From NCBI GenBank assembly GCA_035763125.1, contig DASUBU010000298.1, forward strand, positions 1-64,000: DNA of 64,000 nucleotides. The letters run 5' to 3'. Position 1 is the first letter of the stretch, and each line of letters starts with the position of its first letter. A program made the position numbers and the translations under genes. This document shows, piece by piece, positions 52,498-61,513 of the stretch. The DNA is from SMAG-U1939 sp035763125. Its GTDB lineage: Bacteria > Chloroflexota > Ktedonobacteria > Ktedonobacterales > JADMIN01. The notes beneath the pieces were generated by a model. That model did not search any database. It worked only from the letters and a program-made list of their open reading frames with translations, and had not been told where the DNA came from.

Positions 52498-53811
52498 TCA
52501 CCTGGCCAGGTCAACATCAAGCACCTGTGTGGCCTGCGCCTTGTCGGTTTCCCTCTCGATGGCCCTGGCAATCCACTCGGCATCTTCTCCGACACCGACG
52601 AACGTGCCGGACTTGAGGCCATGTAGCCAGGGGAGACCGATGAAATACAAGCCCCGAATGCGGGTGATGCCATGCGTCTGAATTGGGAAGCCGTAGTCAT
52701 CGAACACGGGCAATCTGACCAGGCTGAAATCGAAGGTGTAGCCGGCTGCCCAGATGACCGTCGAGATACCGGCCGCCCGCACGTCCAGGCTGGTGATTTC
52801 TTCGGCGGCATACCCATCGCGCAGCCGCGGCAGCTCCTCACGTGGCGCTTCGAGCCCCATCTGCTCGATGTAGCGGTCTATCATGTCGCAGACTTCGGTC
52901 TCGAACTGGTCTGCTTTGGCCAGGTTCCCGTGCAGGCCGGCGGCGAGGGCGATGCGGCCGTCATGCGCGCCTTGCAAGCGGCCGAGCAGGGCGACGCCGT
53001 CGCGCGCGAACTGGTGCAGGTTGAGCGTGTGGCCGCCACGTGTGCCAGAGATGTGCGGAGGGCCTTCGAATCTGGCCTGTGGTGACGGAAGCTGCTCGGC
53101 TGGGCGGTCAAAGAACCCCGTGCGAATCAGCCAGCGAAAGATGTCGTCGCCACGGTAGCGACGTGGGGCACGGCCTGCGCTTCCCACGCACAAATACACG
53201 CGGTGCCCTCTCTGATACAGCTCCTCGGCGATCTGGCTGCCGGATTGGGCGGAACCCACCACCAGGACGGCCCCCTCTGGCAGCGCGGACGGATTGCGGT
53301 ACGCGCTTGAATGGATCTGGTGGATGCTGGTCGGAAGGGCGTCGGCGTACACGGGAATCTTCGGCTGCTGGTCGATTCCGGTGGCGACGACGACGTTCGC
53401 CGCCGTGAAGGTGAGCGGCTCGCCATCGGCCGACTTGGCCCGCACCGTGTAGCGCACGCTAGGCCTGGTGGGCGCGGATTCGCCCTCGACAGTCGAGACG
53501 CGCACGCCATAGCGTACCGGTGGCCGGAACCGGGCAACGTAGTGATCGAGATAGCTGACGAGCGCATCGCGCGGCATGAACGCCTCGGGCGCGTCTTCAT
53601 CATATGTCGCCCCTGGCAGCAGAATAGACCAGTTTGGCGTGACCAGGGTAAACGAATCCCAGCGCTCGCTGCTCCACACATGCGCAGGTCGTGCAGCCTG
53701 TTCCAGCACAAGGTGGGGGCGATTGCGCTCGGTCAGGCAATAACTGGTCGCCAGCCCAGCCTGACCACCTCCGATGATGATGGTCTCATAGTGGGAAGTA
53801 CGGTTGCTCAC
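52498..53811 (-). CDS. Flavin-dependent monooxygenase (FMO/YUC-like)
   Basis: 437 residues from GTG 53811 with GAGGAGG 8 bases upstream. FAD-binding GGGQAGLATSYCL near the N-terminus and a second NADPH-binding GSAQSGSQIAEELYQRG in the middle, with the intervening ATG loop VVVATGIDQQPKIP, fit a class B flavoprotein monooxygenase. The C-terminal TVIWAAGYTFDFSL is also family-typical. It oxidises a small nitrogen or sulfur nucleophile, or a ketone; the substrate is unknown. A hydrolase gene lies upstream on the same strand. Confidence 0.88.
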   Translation of the reverse strand: MSNRTSHYETIIIGGGQAGLATSYCLTERNRPHLVLEQAARPAHVWSSERWDSFTLVTPNWSILLPGATYDEDAPEAFMPRDALVSYLDHYVARFRPPVRYGVRVSTVEGESAPTRPSVRYTVRAKSADGEPLTFTAANVVVATGIDQQPKIPVYADALPTSIHQIHSSAYRNPSALPEGAVLVVGSAQSGSQIAEELYQRGHRVYLCVGSAGRAPRRYRGDDIFRWLIRTGFFDRPAEQLPSPQARFEGPPHISGTRGGHTLNLHQFARDGVALLGRLQGAHDGRIALAAGLHGNLAKADQFETEVCDMIDRYIEQMGLEAPREELPRLRDGYAAEEITSLDVRAAGISTVIWAAGYTFDFSLVRLPVFDDYGFPIQTHGITRIRGLYFIGLPWLHGLKSGTFVGVGEDAEWIARAIERETDKAQATQVLDVDLAR

Positions 53812-53961
53812 GGAATGGCCTCCTCTCACTGTTGCCGGATGGTTGGCACAAGAGCAGCAATGCAGCCAGATGGCTGCCTCACGGTCTATTCATCTGACTC
53901 GCCACGGCAGTGGCCGCAGTCACAGCCGCAGCGCGCTCTCCGGCGGCAAGTCAGGTGATGC

Positions 53962-54927
53962 CTACGCGACCAGAAAGCGTTCGATCTCTTCCACGATGCG
54001 CTCGGCGTCGTCCAGCCAGGGGAGGTGCCCTGCGTCGGGGACGCGAATGACGCGCACGCGTGGATTGTGCGCGGCGATGGCCTCCCAGAACCGCCAACCT
54101 TGGGCTGAGATGAAGCGGTCGCGCTCACCACAAAGGAGCAGCGTTGGCACTGTCAGCTCCTGCCAGTGCTCGCCCAGGATCAGATGGCGCCGAAGTCCCC
54201 TCACACCGGCGATACCGCGCACAAAGCTCAGCATGCTGCCGATGTTGCGACGCGCATGCTCGATGTCCGCGTCGAGCAATGTGTCGTCGAGATGCTCGGG
54301 ATGCACGACGAGGAGTTGGCCCCAAAACCGCCGATTGCCTTCGCGCGATTGACCGGACATCAAGCGCCGGCCGAGCGGCTGTCCGATCAGCGGGAGGCCC
54401 AGCAGCCGCAGCTCGAACGGGACGGAACGTGTAACACCGGCAGGTGCGCCGACAAGGGCGAGCCGCGAGACCCGATGCCGGGTGCCGAGCGCGAAGGCTG
54501 CCGACCACAGCCCGCCCATCGAGTTCGCCACAACGTCAACCGTGCGCAACTCAAGCGCATCGAGGATATCGCGCAGAAGCGTGGACGCGTGGTCGTGTGG
54601 ATCCACGCCGGTGTAGTCGAATGGATCGGCCAGTCCGTGTCCGGGCAGATCGAAGGCGAGCACGCGATGATTCCTGGCAAGCGCTGGCAGAATCGGCGCC
54701 CAGTAGAAGGCGCTGGCCAAGGCACCGTGCACCAGCAGCAGCGGGGGGCCAGCGCCAAGCTCGAACAGTTGGGTCGTGCCCTGCGACCAGCGTATCCGGC
54801 GAATACGTGCGTTGGGTGCATACCGCGCCAGCAGGGCAGCCTGGGCTGCCTCAAGAGCCTCGGTGGGCGAATTCGGCGCGATCTGCTGGGTGGTCCGCCG
54901 TTTCGGCGTGTGGGTGATGGGCTTCAT
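53962..54927 (-). CDS. Alpha/beta-fold hydrolase
   Basis: 321 residues from ATG 54927 (AAAGGG 8 bases upstream). LLLVHGALASAFYW, DLPGHG, nucleophile elbow VANSMGGLWS, acid LLLCGERDRF and His in DAGHLPWLDD are the catalytic elements. A roughly 45-residue basic N-terminal arm precedes the fold. It is 150 bases before the FMO-like gene on the same strand, so a Baeyer-Villiger-type oxidation followed by ester hydrolysis is one possible pairing, which is inference. Confidence 0.88.
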   Translation of the reverse strand: MKPITHTPKRRTTQQIAPNSPTEALEAAQAALLARYAPNARIRRIRWSQGTTQLFELGAGPPLLLVHGALASAFYWAPILPALARNHRVLAFDLPGHGLADPFDYTGVDPHDHASTLLRDILDALELRTVDVVANSMGGLWSAAFALGTRHRVSRLALVGAPAGVTRSVPFELRLLGLPLIGQPLGRRLMSGQSREGNRRFWGQLLVVHPEHLDDTLLDADIEHARRNIGSMLSFVRGIAGVRGLRRHLILGEHWQELTVPTLLLCGERDRFISAQGWRFWEAIAAHNPRVRVIRVPDAGHLPWLDDAERIVEEIERFLVA

Positions 54928-55052
54928 TGTCACATCCCTTTGCTCTGCTCACTGCTCGCGAGTGTACGGACGTGGCTGGGCAGCGACATGCCCCACCTGA
55001 GGTATTTCACGGGGCACTGTTGATGACGATGAGGGCGAGACGCCGATGGCGA

Positions 55053-55397
55053 TCATGCCACTTCGGGCCAACGCTCGATGGGCGCGGCCCGCCGCGATAT
55101 CCACCACCGGTGCGCTCTTGCCAGCAGACGCGGCCGCCATTCGTAGCGCAGGTACCAGATCAGCATCAGGCCCGTGGTGACCAGGTAGAACGTGTGCAGC
55201 AGCCAGATAGGACCGGGCGGCAGGTGGAACACGTAGACCGAGTGAATGACGTTGCCGACGTTGGCGAGCACGATGTTGCCGAAACTGTACGATCCCAGGT
55301 TCCGCGTCTGGAAGGCTTTCAACAGCATCGGCAGCGTGCTGAGCGCAAAGATGATCGTCGAGATCATGCCAGCCACGACCGGCAGATTGATGTCCAT
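55053..55397 (-). CDS. PQ-loop/SemiSWEET-like small membrane protein
   Basis: 114 residues from ATG 55397 with AAAGGGGAT upstream. Three hydrophobic helices; ISTIIFALSTLPMLLKAFQTRNLGSYS is close to the PQ-loop/SWEET helix with its conserved turn, and VGNVIHSVYVF and LLHTFYLVTTGLMLIWYL follow. SemiSWEETs carry sugars as dimers of a three-helix bundle. A basic tail of about 25 residues ends the protein. Confidence 0.75.
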   Translation of the reverse strand: MDINLPVVAGMISTIIFALSTLPMLLKAFQTRNLGSYSFGNIVLANVGNVIHSVYVFHLPPGPIWLLHTFYLVTTGLMLIWYLRYEWRPRLLARAHRWWISRRAAPIERWPEVA

Positions 55398-55548
55398 TGC
55401 CAGATCCCCTTTGAACCCCGCATGTGCTGTCGTTCGCTGAGCCAAGGATAGGCGATCTAGAGTGCGCCAGCATGCCCGCGATGGGGTATTCGATAGGGGT
55501 ATTTCGCGAGACCGCAAGAGGATGTGGTTGTGGGTGGGCGTCGTGCTG

Positions 55549-58215
55549 CTAATCGAGCAGATCCAGCTCCCTGGCCCTGGCCGCGGCCTCGGTGCGATTG
55601 CCAACGCCTAGTTTGCCGTAGATGCTGCCGGTGTGCTTCTTGACCGTCTCTGGAGAAACGACCAGTGCCTCGGCGATCTCGCGGTTGGTCAGCCCAGCGG
55701 CGAGCAATCGCAGGACTTCCTGCTCACGCCCGCTGAGAGGCTCCGGCAGCACGCTGCCCGCCACGGTGCGGATCGAACGAGCGCCGTTGAAGGCGGCGAG
55801 CAGCTTCTCGACGTACTCTGGCCTCACATCGCGGGCATGGGCCTCTTGCAACAGCCGAGCCATAGGAAGCCCGAAATCGGCGAAAAGGCGCACATAGCCT
55901 TCGGGCTCGGCCAGCCGCAGGGCGCGCTCCAGCGCGGTCATGGCACTCGCCTGCTCGCCGCCTCGCCAGTGTGCGAGCGCCCGCAGCGCCAGTGCCTCAA
56001 TCTGGACACCTACCCTGCCTTCCTCCTTCGCCGCCCGCAGCGAGCGCCCGAGCAGCGCCAGGGCACGCTCAAGGGATGGCGCATCCCCTCGGGCAACCAA
56101 CACGCGCGCTGTGGCCAGCTGCGCTTCCTCGATCTCTGCTGGCCCCTCGTCCGCATCGCCTCGCAGCATCTCACCGGCCCACTCCACGGCGAGCCGTAGT
56201 TTGTTCTGCGCCAGCCAGCATTCGAGCTGCAAACGGCCAAAACGGCCGGTCCAATCAGGGAACGGGGCCTGCTGGACCAAAGGGCGAGCGCGCTCCAGAT
56301 ACTCACTCGCCGCGGCGACGTCACCCGCCGTTAACTTTGACCGCCCTGCCGCCAGATAGCCGGCGATCATCCCTTGCACGTCGCCGCCCAGCTCGGCGCG
56401 TTCCAGCCCTTGGGCTATGTGGTCGCTCGCCTCTCCCAGCTCGTTCCATTCGTAGAGAATCTCGCCCATGCGAATGTAAACCCAGCCGATGAGAGGGAGT
56501 GGAAAATTGCCCCAACTCTGTCGCTCGCCGATGACTGCCAGAGCCCGCCGCCAATATGCCGCGGCCCCGTGCAGGAGACCCTGCCTCAAATCGAGATCGG
56601 CCAGGGCGCCAAACGTGACCACTGACTGGGCGTGGAACGTCGGCGCGGTGGTGAAGTCTAGTGTTTTGAGGTAGCACGCTTTGGCTTCATCCCAGCGCCC
56701 TCTGCTGCGGTAGGTGTCCCCCAGCGAGCCATACACTCCATTGCGCAGGTCAAGCTCATCTTCCGGCAGATCGCGGATCGCCTGCTGCGCAAGGGCCTCC
56801 GCCGGCGCCAGATCGTTTTGATAGCAGGCAACCAAACAGCGCAGGGCCGTCACCCGTGCCAGGTGCCGGTGGCTATCCTCACCCTGCGCAAGCGCCAGCC
56901 GCTCAAGCTCGTCCAGGATGCGCGCGCCGGTGTCAAACTGACCGGTGTAGAGCAATGTGCAGGCCCAGGCGAAGCCGATTATTGGGTAGGTCGCTCGCCA
57001 TGCCGGAGGGAGCGAGGCCAGCCACCGCTCGACGATTCTGATCTCGCCGCCTACCAGCTTGGCGGGGACAAAGCGCTCGAAGACTCGAATCACAAGTGCG
57101 GCATTATCCGCCTCCGCGGCATGGCGGAATGCCTGATCGGGCAGGTCATGCGCCAGATGCCACTGCGCCGCTCGGCCGTGCAGCATGGCGAGCTCGGCAG
57201 GGTGGCGCCGTTTCAGCTCGCTGTGGAGGAAATCCGCAAAGAGGTGGTGATAGCGGAACCATTCTCGGTTGTCGTCTAGCGGCACGAGGAACAGGTTCGC
57301 TCGCTCCAGACTCTCCAGCATCTGCTGGTTGCCGGCTCGTCCAGTGACGGCATCGCAGAGCGACTCGCACAGGCGATCCAGGATGCTGGTCTGCAGCAGG
57401 AACCGCTGTGTGTCCTCCGGAAGGCGGGCAAGCACATTCTCGCTCAAATAATCGGCGATGAAGCGATGCCTGCCGCTGACGACTAGTTGATCGTTCACGC
57501 TGAGACGGCGCTGGCGAGTGAGCGCCGCCAATTGCAGACCAGCGACCCAACCCTCGAGCTGCGCTTGCAGCGCCACAAGCTCATCATGCGTGAAATCGAG
57601 GCGCATTAATTGATTCAAGAAGTCGGCCGTCTCGTCGAGCGAGAACTGCAGATCCTCGGCTCGCAGCTCCAGCAGCTCTTGGCGAACCCGATAGCGTGCC
57701 AGCGGCAGCGGCGGCTCGGCGCGGCTCGCCATCACGAAATGCACTGTCGGCGGCAGACGGTCGAGCACGAAGGTCAGTGCGCTGTGGATGGCGGGATCTT
57801 CGATCAGGTGAAAGTCGTCGAGGACAAACACCAAATGTGTGGGTGCGTTGTCGGCGGCATTGATGAAGGCCAGCAGAACCGCGTCGATATCCGGGGTCAT
57901 CCCGCCGAGAAGCAGGCCCAGCGGACTTTGCCGCACCGCTGGCTGAAGCTCTGCCCACCCAGCCAGCAGGTAGCGCAGGAAGTGCTCAACATCATCATCC
58001 TCTTCGCCGAGCGACAGCCAAACAATAGGGAAGCGGCTAGCACGCGCCCAGGTGGCAAGCAGGGTCGTCTTGCCACAACCGGCCGGCGCTGAGATGAGGA
58101 TGAGCTTGTGATGTGGCACTCTGCGCTCAAGGTCGTCAGTCAGCCGCGTACGCTCCACTGCCTGCTGAAGCGGCGGCGGGATGCGCAATTTGGTGGCCAG
58201 GAGAACGGTTTCCAT
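55549..58215 (-). CDS. MalT-like LuxR-family ATP-dependent transcriptional regulator (LAL type)
   Basis: 888 residues. N-terminal NB-ARC/AAA-like ATPase: Walker A SAPAGCGKTT (42-51) and Walker B LVFVLDDFHLI (about 127-137). A long helical TPR-like region (about 330-800) follows, then a C-terminal LuxR helix-turn-helix, LSGREQEVLRLLAAGLTNREIAEALVVSPETVKKH (about 822-857 as two stretches). LAL regulators bind an inducer and ATP, and activate transcription. Such giants are frequent in Chloroflexota and Actinobacteria. No inducer or target could be read. Confidence 0.92.
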   Translation of the reverse strand: METVLLATKLRIPPPLQQAVERTRLTDDLERRVPHHKLILISAPAGCGKTTLLATWARASRFPIVWLSLGEEDDDVEHFLRYLLAGWAELQPAVRQSPLGLLLGGMTPDIDAVLLAFINAADNAPTHLVFVLDDFHLIEDPAIHSALTFVLDRLPPTVHFVMASRAEPPLPLARYRVRQELLELRAEDLQFSLDETADFLNQLMRLDFTHDELVALQAQLEGWVAGLQLAALTRQRRLSVNDQLVVSGRHRFIADYLSENVLARLPEDTQRFLLQTSILDRLCESLCDAVTGRAGNQQMLESLERANLFLVPLDDNREWFRYHHLFADFLHSELKRRHPAELAMLHGRAAQWHLAHDLPDQAFRHAAEADNAALVIRVFERFVPAKLVGGEIRIVERWLASLPPAWRATYPIIGFAWACTLLYTGQFDTGARILDELERLALAQGEDSHRHLARVTALRCLVACYQNDLAPAEALAQQAIRDLPEDELDLRNGVYGSLGDTYRSRGRWDEAKACYLKTLDFTTAPTFHAQSVVTFGALADLDLRQGLLHGAAAYWRRALAVIGERQSWGNFPLPLIGWVYIRMGEILYEWNELGEASDHIAQGLERAELGGDVQGMIAGYLAAGRSKLTAGDVAAASEYLERARPLVQQAPFPDWTGRFGRLQLECWLAQNKLRLAVEWAGEMLRGDADEGPAEIEEAQLATARVLVARGDAPSLERALALLGRSLRAAKEEGRVGVQIEALALRALAHWRGGEQASAMTALERALRLAEPEGYVRLFADFGLPMARLLQEAHARDVRPEYVEKLLAAFNGARSIRTVAGSVLPEPLSGREQEVLRLLAAGLTNREIAEALVVSPETVKKHTGSIYGKLGVGNRTEAAARARELDLLD

Positions 58216-58372
58216 AAGCCTGCCGCCTTGTGCTGATCTCCATATCCGCTATTGTGCTCATTCCACCTTTACGACTGATAGAGGAGATTGTCCAGCGCAA
58301 CATGGCTGAGGATGCTGCGCATCTAGGACCATCCTTCATGCATGTACGATGCGCTCTAGCGTGCGGCGCACA

Positions 58373-59668
58373 TCAGTGGCCCAGCAGATTCGCGGCGCCA
58401 CGGATGAGCATCTCGACGGAGATCAGCACCAGGATGGGGACGAAGATCTTGCGAATCGTCGCGTTGGAGAGCCTGGCGAGCGTCTTGGCACCCAGCGTGG
58501 CCCCCGCCAGCACGCCTAGCGCCACCGGAGCGGCGATCAGCGGGTTGATCGCCCCGCGGTTGAAGTAGATGCCGGCGCTGGCGGCGGCGGTCACGCCGAT
58601 CATGAAGTTGCTGGTGGTGGTCGAGACCTTCATCGGCAGCCGCATGGCGGTATCCATCGCCAGCACCTTGAACGTCCCACTGCCGATGCCGAGCAGGCCA
58701 GAGATCATGCCGGCGATGTACATCATGCCGAATCCGGCCGGCACGCGCGTGACCTGGTAGTCCACCCGGCGCCCGAGCCGCGCATCTTCATAGGAGCTCG
58801 CCAGGGCCAGGCGCTCCGCGTAGCGGTCATTCCGCACGCCCTGGGGCAGCTCCTCGCCGATCTTGACGATCAGGGGCGCCGCGGAGATCAGCAGTACGAC
58901 ACCAAAGATGATGAAGAGCAGACCGGGGTGGATGAAGACCGCTACGAAGCCGCCGATCACTGCGCCGAGCGACGTGGCAATCTCCAGAAACATGCCCACC
59001 CGCAGGTTCGTCACCCGGTCGCGTACGTAGGCCGCCGCGGCGCCGCTGGAGGTGGCAATCACTGAGACGATGGAGGCGCCGATGGCCACTTCGATGGGCA
59101 CGCCCAGCCCCAGCGTGAGCAGCGGCACCACGAATACGCCGCCGCCCAGGCCGACCAGCGAGCCGATCAGGCCGGCGATCAGCGACCCCCCAAAGACGAT
59201 GGCCGAGAAGCCCAAACCCGGCGAGGGCGCGGTCTCGCTCTGCCCTTGGCCGAACACCGCCCCTAGCACCAGGATGCTGACCAGCAGGATGGCCAGCACC
59301 AGGGACGTGATGCCGACATACAGCCGGTCATGCTCCAGCGCGAAGGCGACGATCGAGACGGCCACGCGGACCACCGGTGTAGCCAGCAGGACGAGCAGAC
59401 CGAGCATGATGATCGCCAGCGGATTGCCTTGCGCGAGCATCTGCACGACGGCCGACAGCGTATGGGGGAACGTGAGCGTCTGCCCGCCCCTATCAGCGTA
59501 AAACATGACGGCGCCGATGACGATGATCGCCGCGCTGAGCAGCACTCCGCCCCGCAGCACATTGCTGATGATGAGCTCTGCCTGGCGAACGAGCGCATCA
59601 TTCTTGCTTGCTGGTGTGGGCGCCGCCTGAGGCGTCTCCGCGGGTGTGCTTCCGACCGACTCTGCCAT
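58373..59668 (-). CDS. DUF1634-TauE/SafE fusion membrane exporter
   Basis: 431 residues from ATG 59668 (GGGGAAAT upstream). The first about 130 residues form a DUF1634 domain with three helices (LIISNVLRGGVLLSAAIIVIG, FPHTLSAVVQMLAQG, LGLLVLLATPVVRVAVSIVAF). The rest is TauE/SafE: GLIGSLVGLGGGVFVVPLL and its pseudo-repeat ISGLLGIGSGTFKVLAMD. TauE/SafE proteins export sulfite or sulfoacetate. DUF1634 normally sits in a separate gene beside TauE; here both are in one chain. It is divergent from the CsoR-type gene. Confidence 0.88.
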   Translation of the reverse strand: MAESVGSTPAETPQAAPTPASKNDALVRQAELIISNVLRGGVLLSAAIIVIGAVMFYADRGGQTLTFPHTLSAVVQMLAQGNPLAIIMLGLLVLLATPVVRVAVSIVAFALEHDRLYVGITSLVLAILLVSILVLGAVFGQGQSETAPSPGLGFSAIVFGGSLIAGLIGSLVGLGGGVFVVPLLTLGLGVPIEVAIGASIVSVIATSSGAAAAYVRDRVTNLRVGMFLEIATSLGAVIGGFVAVFIHPGLLFIIFGVVLLISAAPLIVKIGEELPQGVRNDRYAERLALASSYEDARLGRRVDYQVTRVPAGFGMMYIAGMISGLLGIGSGTFKVLAMDTAMRLPMKVSTTTSNFMIGVTAAASAGIYFNRGAINPLIAAPVALGVLAGATLGAKTLARLSNATIRKIFVPILVLISVEMLIRGAANLLGH

Positions 59669-59981
59669 ATTTCCCCACTCTCTTGATGGAACGGCGCCTC
59701 CAACGGCGCTATGCGACCACGGCCGCGCCAACCCACGTCGCTCCCCTCGTTCGGGCACTTATCACGATGCCCTTGACATTATCCCATTCACATTCTACTC
59801 TTGTCTCCATCCCTAGGTAAGATACTGTAGGGGAGTATCACTCGACCAGGCGGCACCATATCGGAAAAATACGGCAATTGATGAGACACATGCTGTTTGC
59901 GTTGGGGGGAGTATATGCCAGCGCTCGGGATGCGCGCACAGCGGTGCCGCGGTTCCAGGTGGGGGGGGAGGTAGGTAGATC
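59669..59981. promoter_or_regulatory. Divergent promoter region of tauE-like and csoR-like genes
   Basis: 313 bases. Plus strand: -35 TTGACA (59773-59778), 17-base spacer, -10 TACTCT (59796-59801). Minus strand: -35 GAGACA (59802-59807), 18-base spacer, -10 GATAAT (59778-59783). The inverted repeat at 59821-59839 lies just behind both and could control both. Confidence 0.5.
59821..59839. promoter_or_regulatory. Candidate CsoR-family operator
   Basis: GATACT (59821-59826) and AGTATC (59834-59839) around GTAGGGG. CsoR/CstR operators typically have AT-rich inverted ends around a G/C-tract, which this resembles. Confidence 0.5.
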
Positions 59982-60269
59982 ATGGAGACAAGGGTGAGCC
60001 GGATCGACGAGGCTACGCAGGTGGATGCCCTGCGGCGCCTTCGCCGTATCGAGGGCCAGGCACGCGGCCTCCAGCGCATGATCACCGAGGGCCGCGACTG
60101 CCGGGAGGTCATCCAGCAGCTCATCGCGCTGCGGGCTGCATCGCACGCGGTGAGCATTCGGCTGCTCGAAGCGCACGCCACGCAGTGCTTGAACGAAGTC
60201 GCGGACGGCGAGGAACGCCAGCAGGCGCTCGCGCAGCTGGTAGGCATGATCGCGCGGCTCGCGGACTAG
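59982..60269 (+). CDS. CsoR/CstR-family repressor (metal- or persulfide-sensing)
   Basis: 95 residues, the usual length, all-helical with no known DNA-binding motif. RLRRIEGQARGLQRMI is the family signature. Ligand positions are Cys40 (GRDCRE), His65 and Cys69 (LLEAHATQC), which is the Cu(I) triad C-H-C of CsoR; CstR (sulfur) normally has Asn or another residue at the histidine place. The sulfur neighbours, however, favour persulfide sensing. GGAGG is about 12 bases before the ATG. Confidence 0.9.
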   Translation: METRVSRIDEATQVDALRRLRRIEGQARGLQRMITEGRDCREVIQQLIALRAASHAVSIRLLEAHATQCLNEVADGEERQQALAQLVGMIARLAD

Positions 60270-60469
60270 TTCGCAGGAGCAGGCGGCAGCCAGCAGGCAA
60301 AGGAGGTGGAAGGCCCATACATCGCACCGGCCAGCTCGGCCCGCAAGGCCGGGCACGGACGGCTCCGCATCGGGATGCAAGCCACGGTGAGAGCACCCTA
60401 ACGTTGTCGCTTTTCGCCTTCGTCCATATTCGCCCATAATGGAGCGACGCCCCCGCAGAGGAGAGGCCC

Positions 60470-61102
60470 ATGGCGACCGAGACCGACGAGCAGCAGGCCA
60501 GTCCTAGTCATCCAGACGACGTCACCATCCCACCCGCGCTGGATCAGGCCATCGGGGCGCGCATAGACGCCCTGGTCGCGGAGCGACTCGATACCCTGGT
60601 GAAGGAGCGCGTCAAGCGCGCCCTCCAGCGCGACCCCGCCAAGCGCAAAGTGGCCATCATCGCCTCCAAAGGCACCCTCGATATGGCCTATCCCCCGCTG
60701 ATTCTGGCAACCACCGCCGCGGCGATGGACGCCGAGGTGCGCGTCTTCTTCACCTTCTACGGGCTCGATATCCTCAAGAAGTCCGGCCCCGAGCGCCTGC
60801 AGGTCGCGCCCATCGGCAATCCCGCCATGCCCGTGCCCGTCCCCAACATCGTCGGCATGCTCCCTGGCATGACGCCCATGGCCACCAAGATGATGAAGGC
60901 CATGTTTGCCAAGAACAACGTCGTGAGCGCGGCCGAGCTGCGCAAACAGGCGATTGAGCTGGGTGTCAAGCTGATCGCCTGCACGATGACGATGGAGGTG
61001 ATGGGCATCCGGCGCGAAGACCTGATTGACGAGTGCGAGGAGGGCGGCGCGGCGGCTTTCCTGGGCTTTGCCACGACGGCTCACACCACGCTGTTCATCT
61101 GA
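60470..61102 (+). CDS. DsrE2-family sulfur-carrier/oxidoreductase-like protein
   Basis: 210 residues. The first about 60 residues are a helical linker; then a DsrE2 fold: VAIIASKGTLDMAYPPLILATTAAAMD, VRVFFTFYGLDIL, and ELGVKLIACTMTMEVMG with the conserved cysteine at about 170. DsrE2 proteins accept and relay sulfane sulfur, often together with TusA and rhodanese. GAGGAG precedes the ATG. It sits in the operon csoR-like, dsrE2, tusA, MBL-rhodanese, FeS-NrfD. Confidence 0.88.
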   Translation: MATETDEQQASPSHPDDVTIPPALDQAIGARIDALVAERLDTLVKERVKRALQRDPAKRKVAIIASKGTLDMAYPPLILATTAAAMDAEVRVFFTFYGLDILKKSGPERLQVAPIGNPAMPVPVPNIVGMLPGMTPMATKMMKAMFAKNNVVSAAELRKQAIELGVKLIACTMTMEVMGIRREDLIDECEEGGAAAFLGFATTAHTTLFI

Positions 61103-61239
61103 CCGCTGATGCCCGGCGAGTGTTCGCTGGACGCCCTACGGTAGACGTCTGAGCCCGCATGGCCGCAGCCCCGCGCGGCGTCCAGCATCGCTCACCCCAA
61201 GCGGCGCACGGCCAGCCGCAGACGAGAGGACGCAGACTG

Positions 61240-61500
61240 ATGAGCGAGACGATCCACGTAGACCGCTACCTCGACGCCAAGGGCATGCTCTGCCCCATGC
61301 CTGTCATCACCGTCAAGCGCGCCATCAAAGACCTCGAGCGCGGCCAGGTGATCGCCATCACCGCCACCGATAAGGGCGCCTGTCGCGACATCCCCGCCTG
61401 GGCCGAGCAGACCGGGCACAAGTTGCTCACCTGGAACGAAGACAACGGCAGCTACACCTTCTACATCGAGAAGGCCGGCTGGGAGGATGAGGAGGATTAG
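61240..61500 (+). CDS. tusA: TusA-type sulfur carrier
   Basis: 86 residues from ATG 61240, GAGAGGA upstream. The active-site motif GMLCPMPV (Cys18) is the TusA/SirA C-P-x-P pattern, and DKGACRDIPAWA the second conserved segment. It carries sulfur as a persulfide between sulfurtransferases and targets. A longer frame from 61159 has no ribosome site. Placed between dsrE2 and the MBL-rhodanese gene, a common arrangement in sulfur-oxidising organisms. Confidence 0.93.
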   Translation: MSETIHVDRYLDAKGMLCPMPVITVKRAIKDLERGQVIAITATDKGACRDIPAWAEQTGHKLLTWNEDNGSYTFYIEKAGWEDEED

Positions 61501-61513
61501 GAGGAGGACTAGC

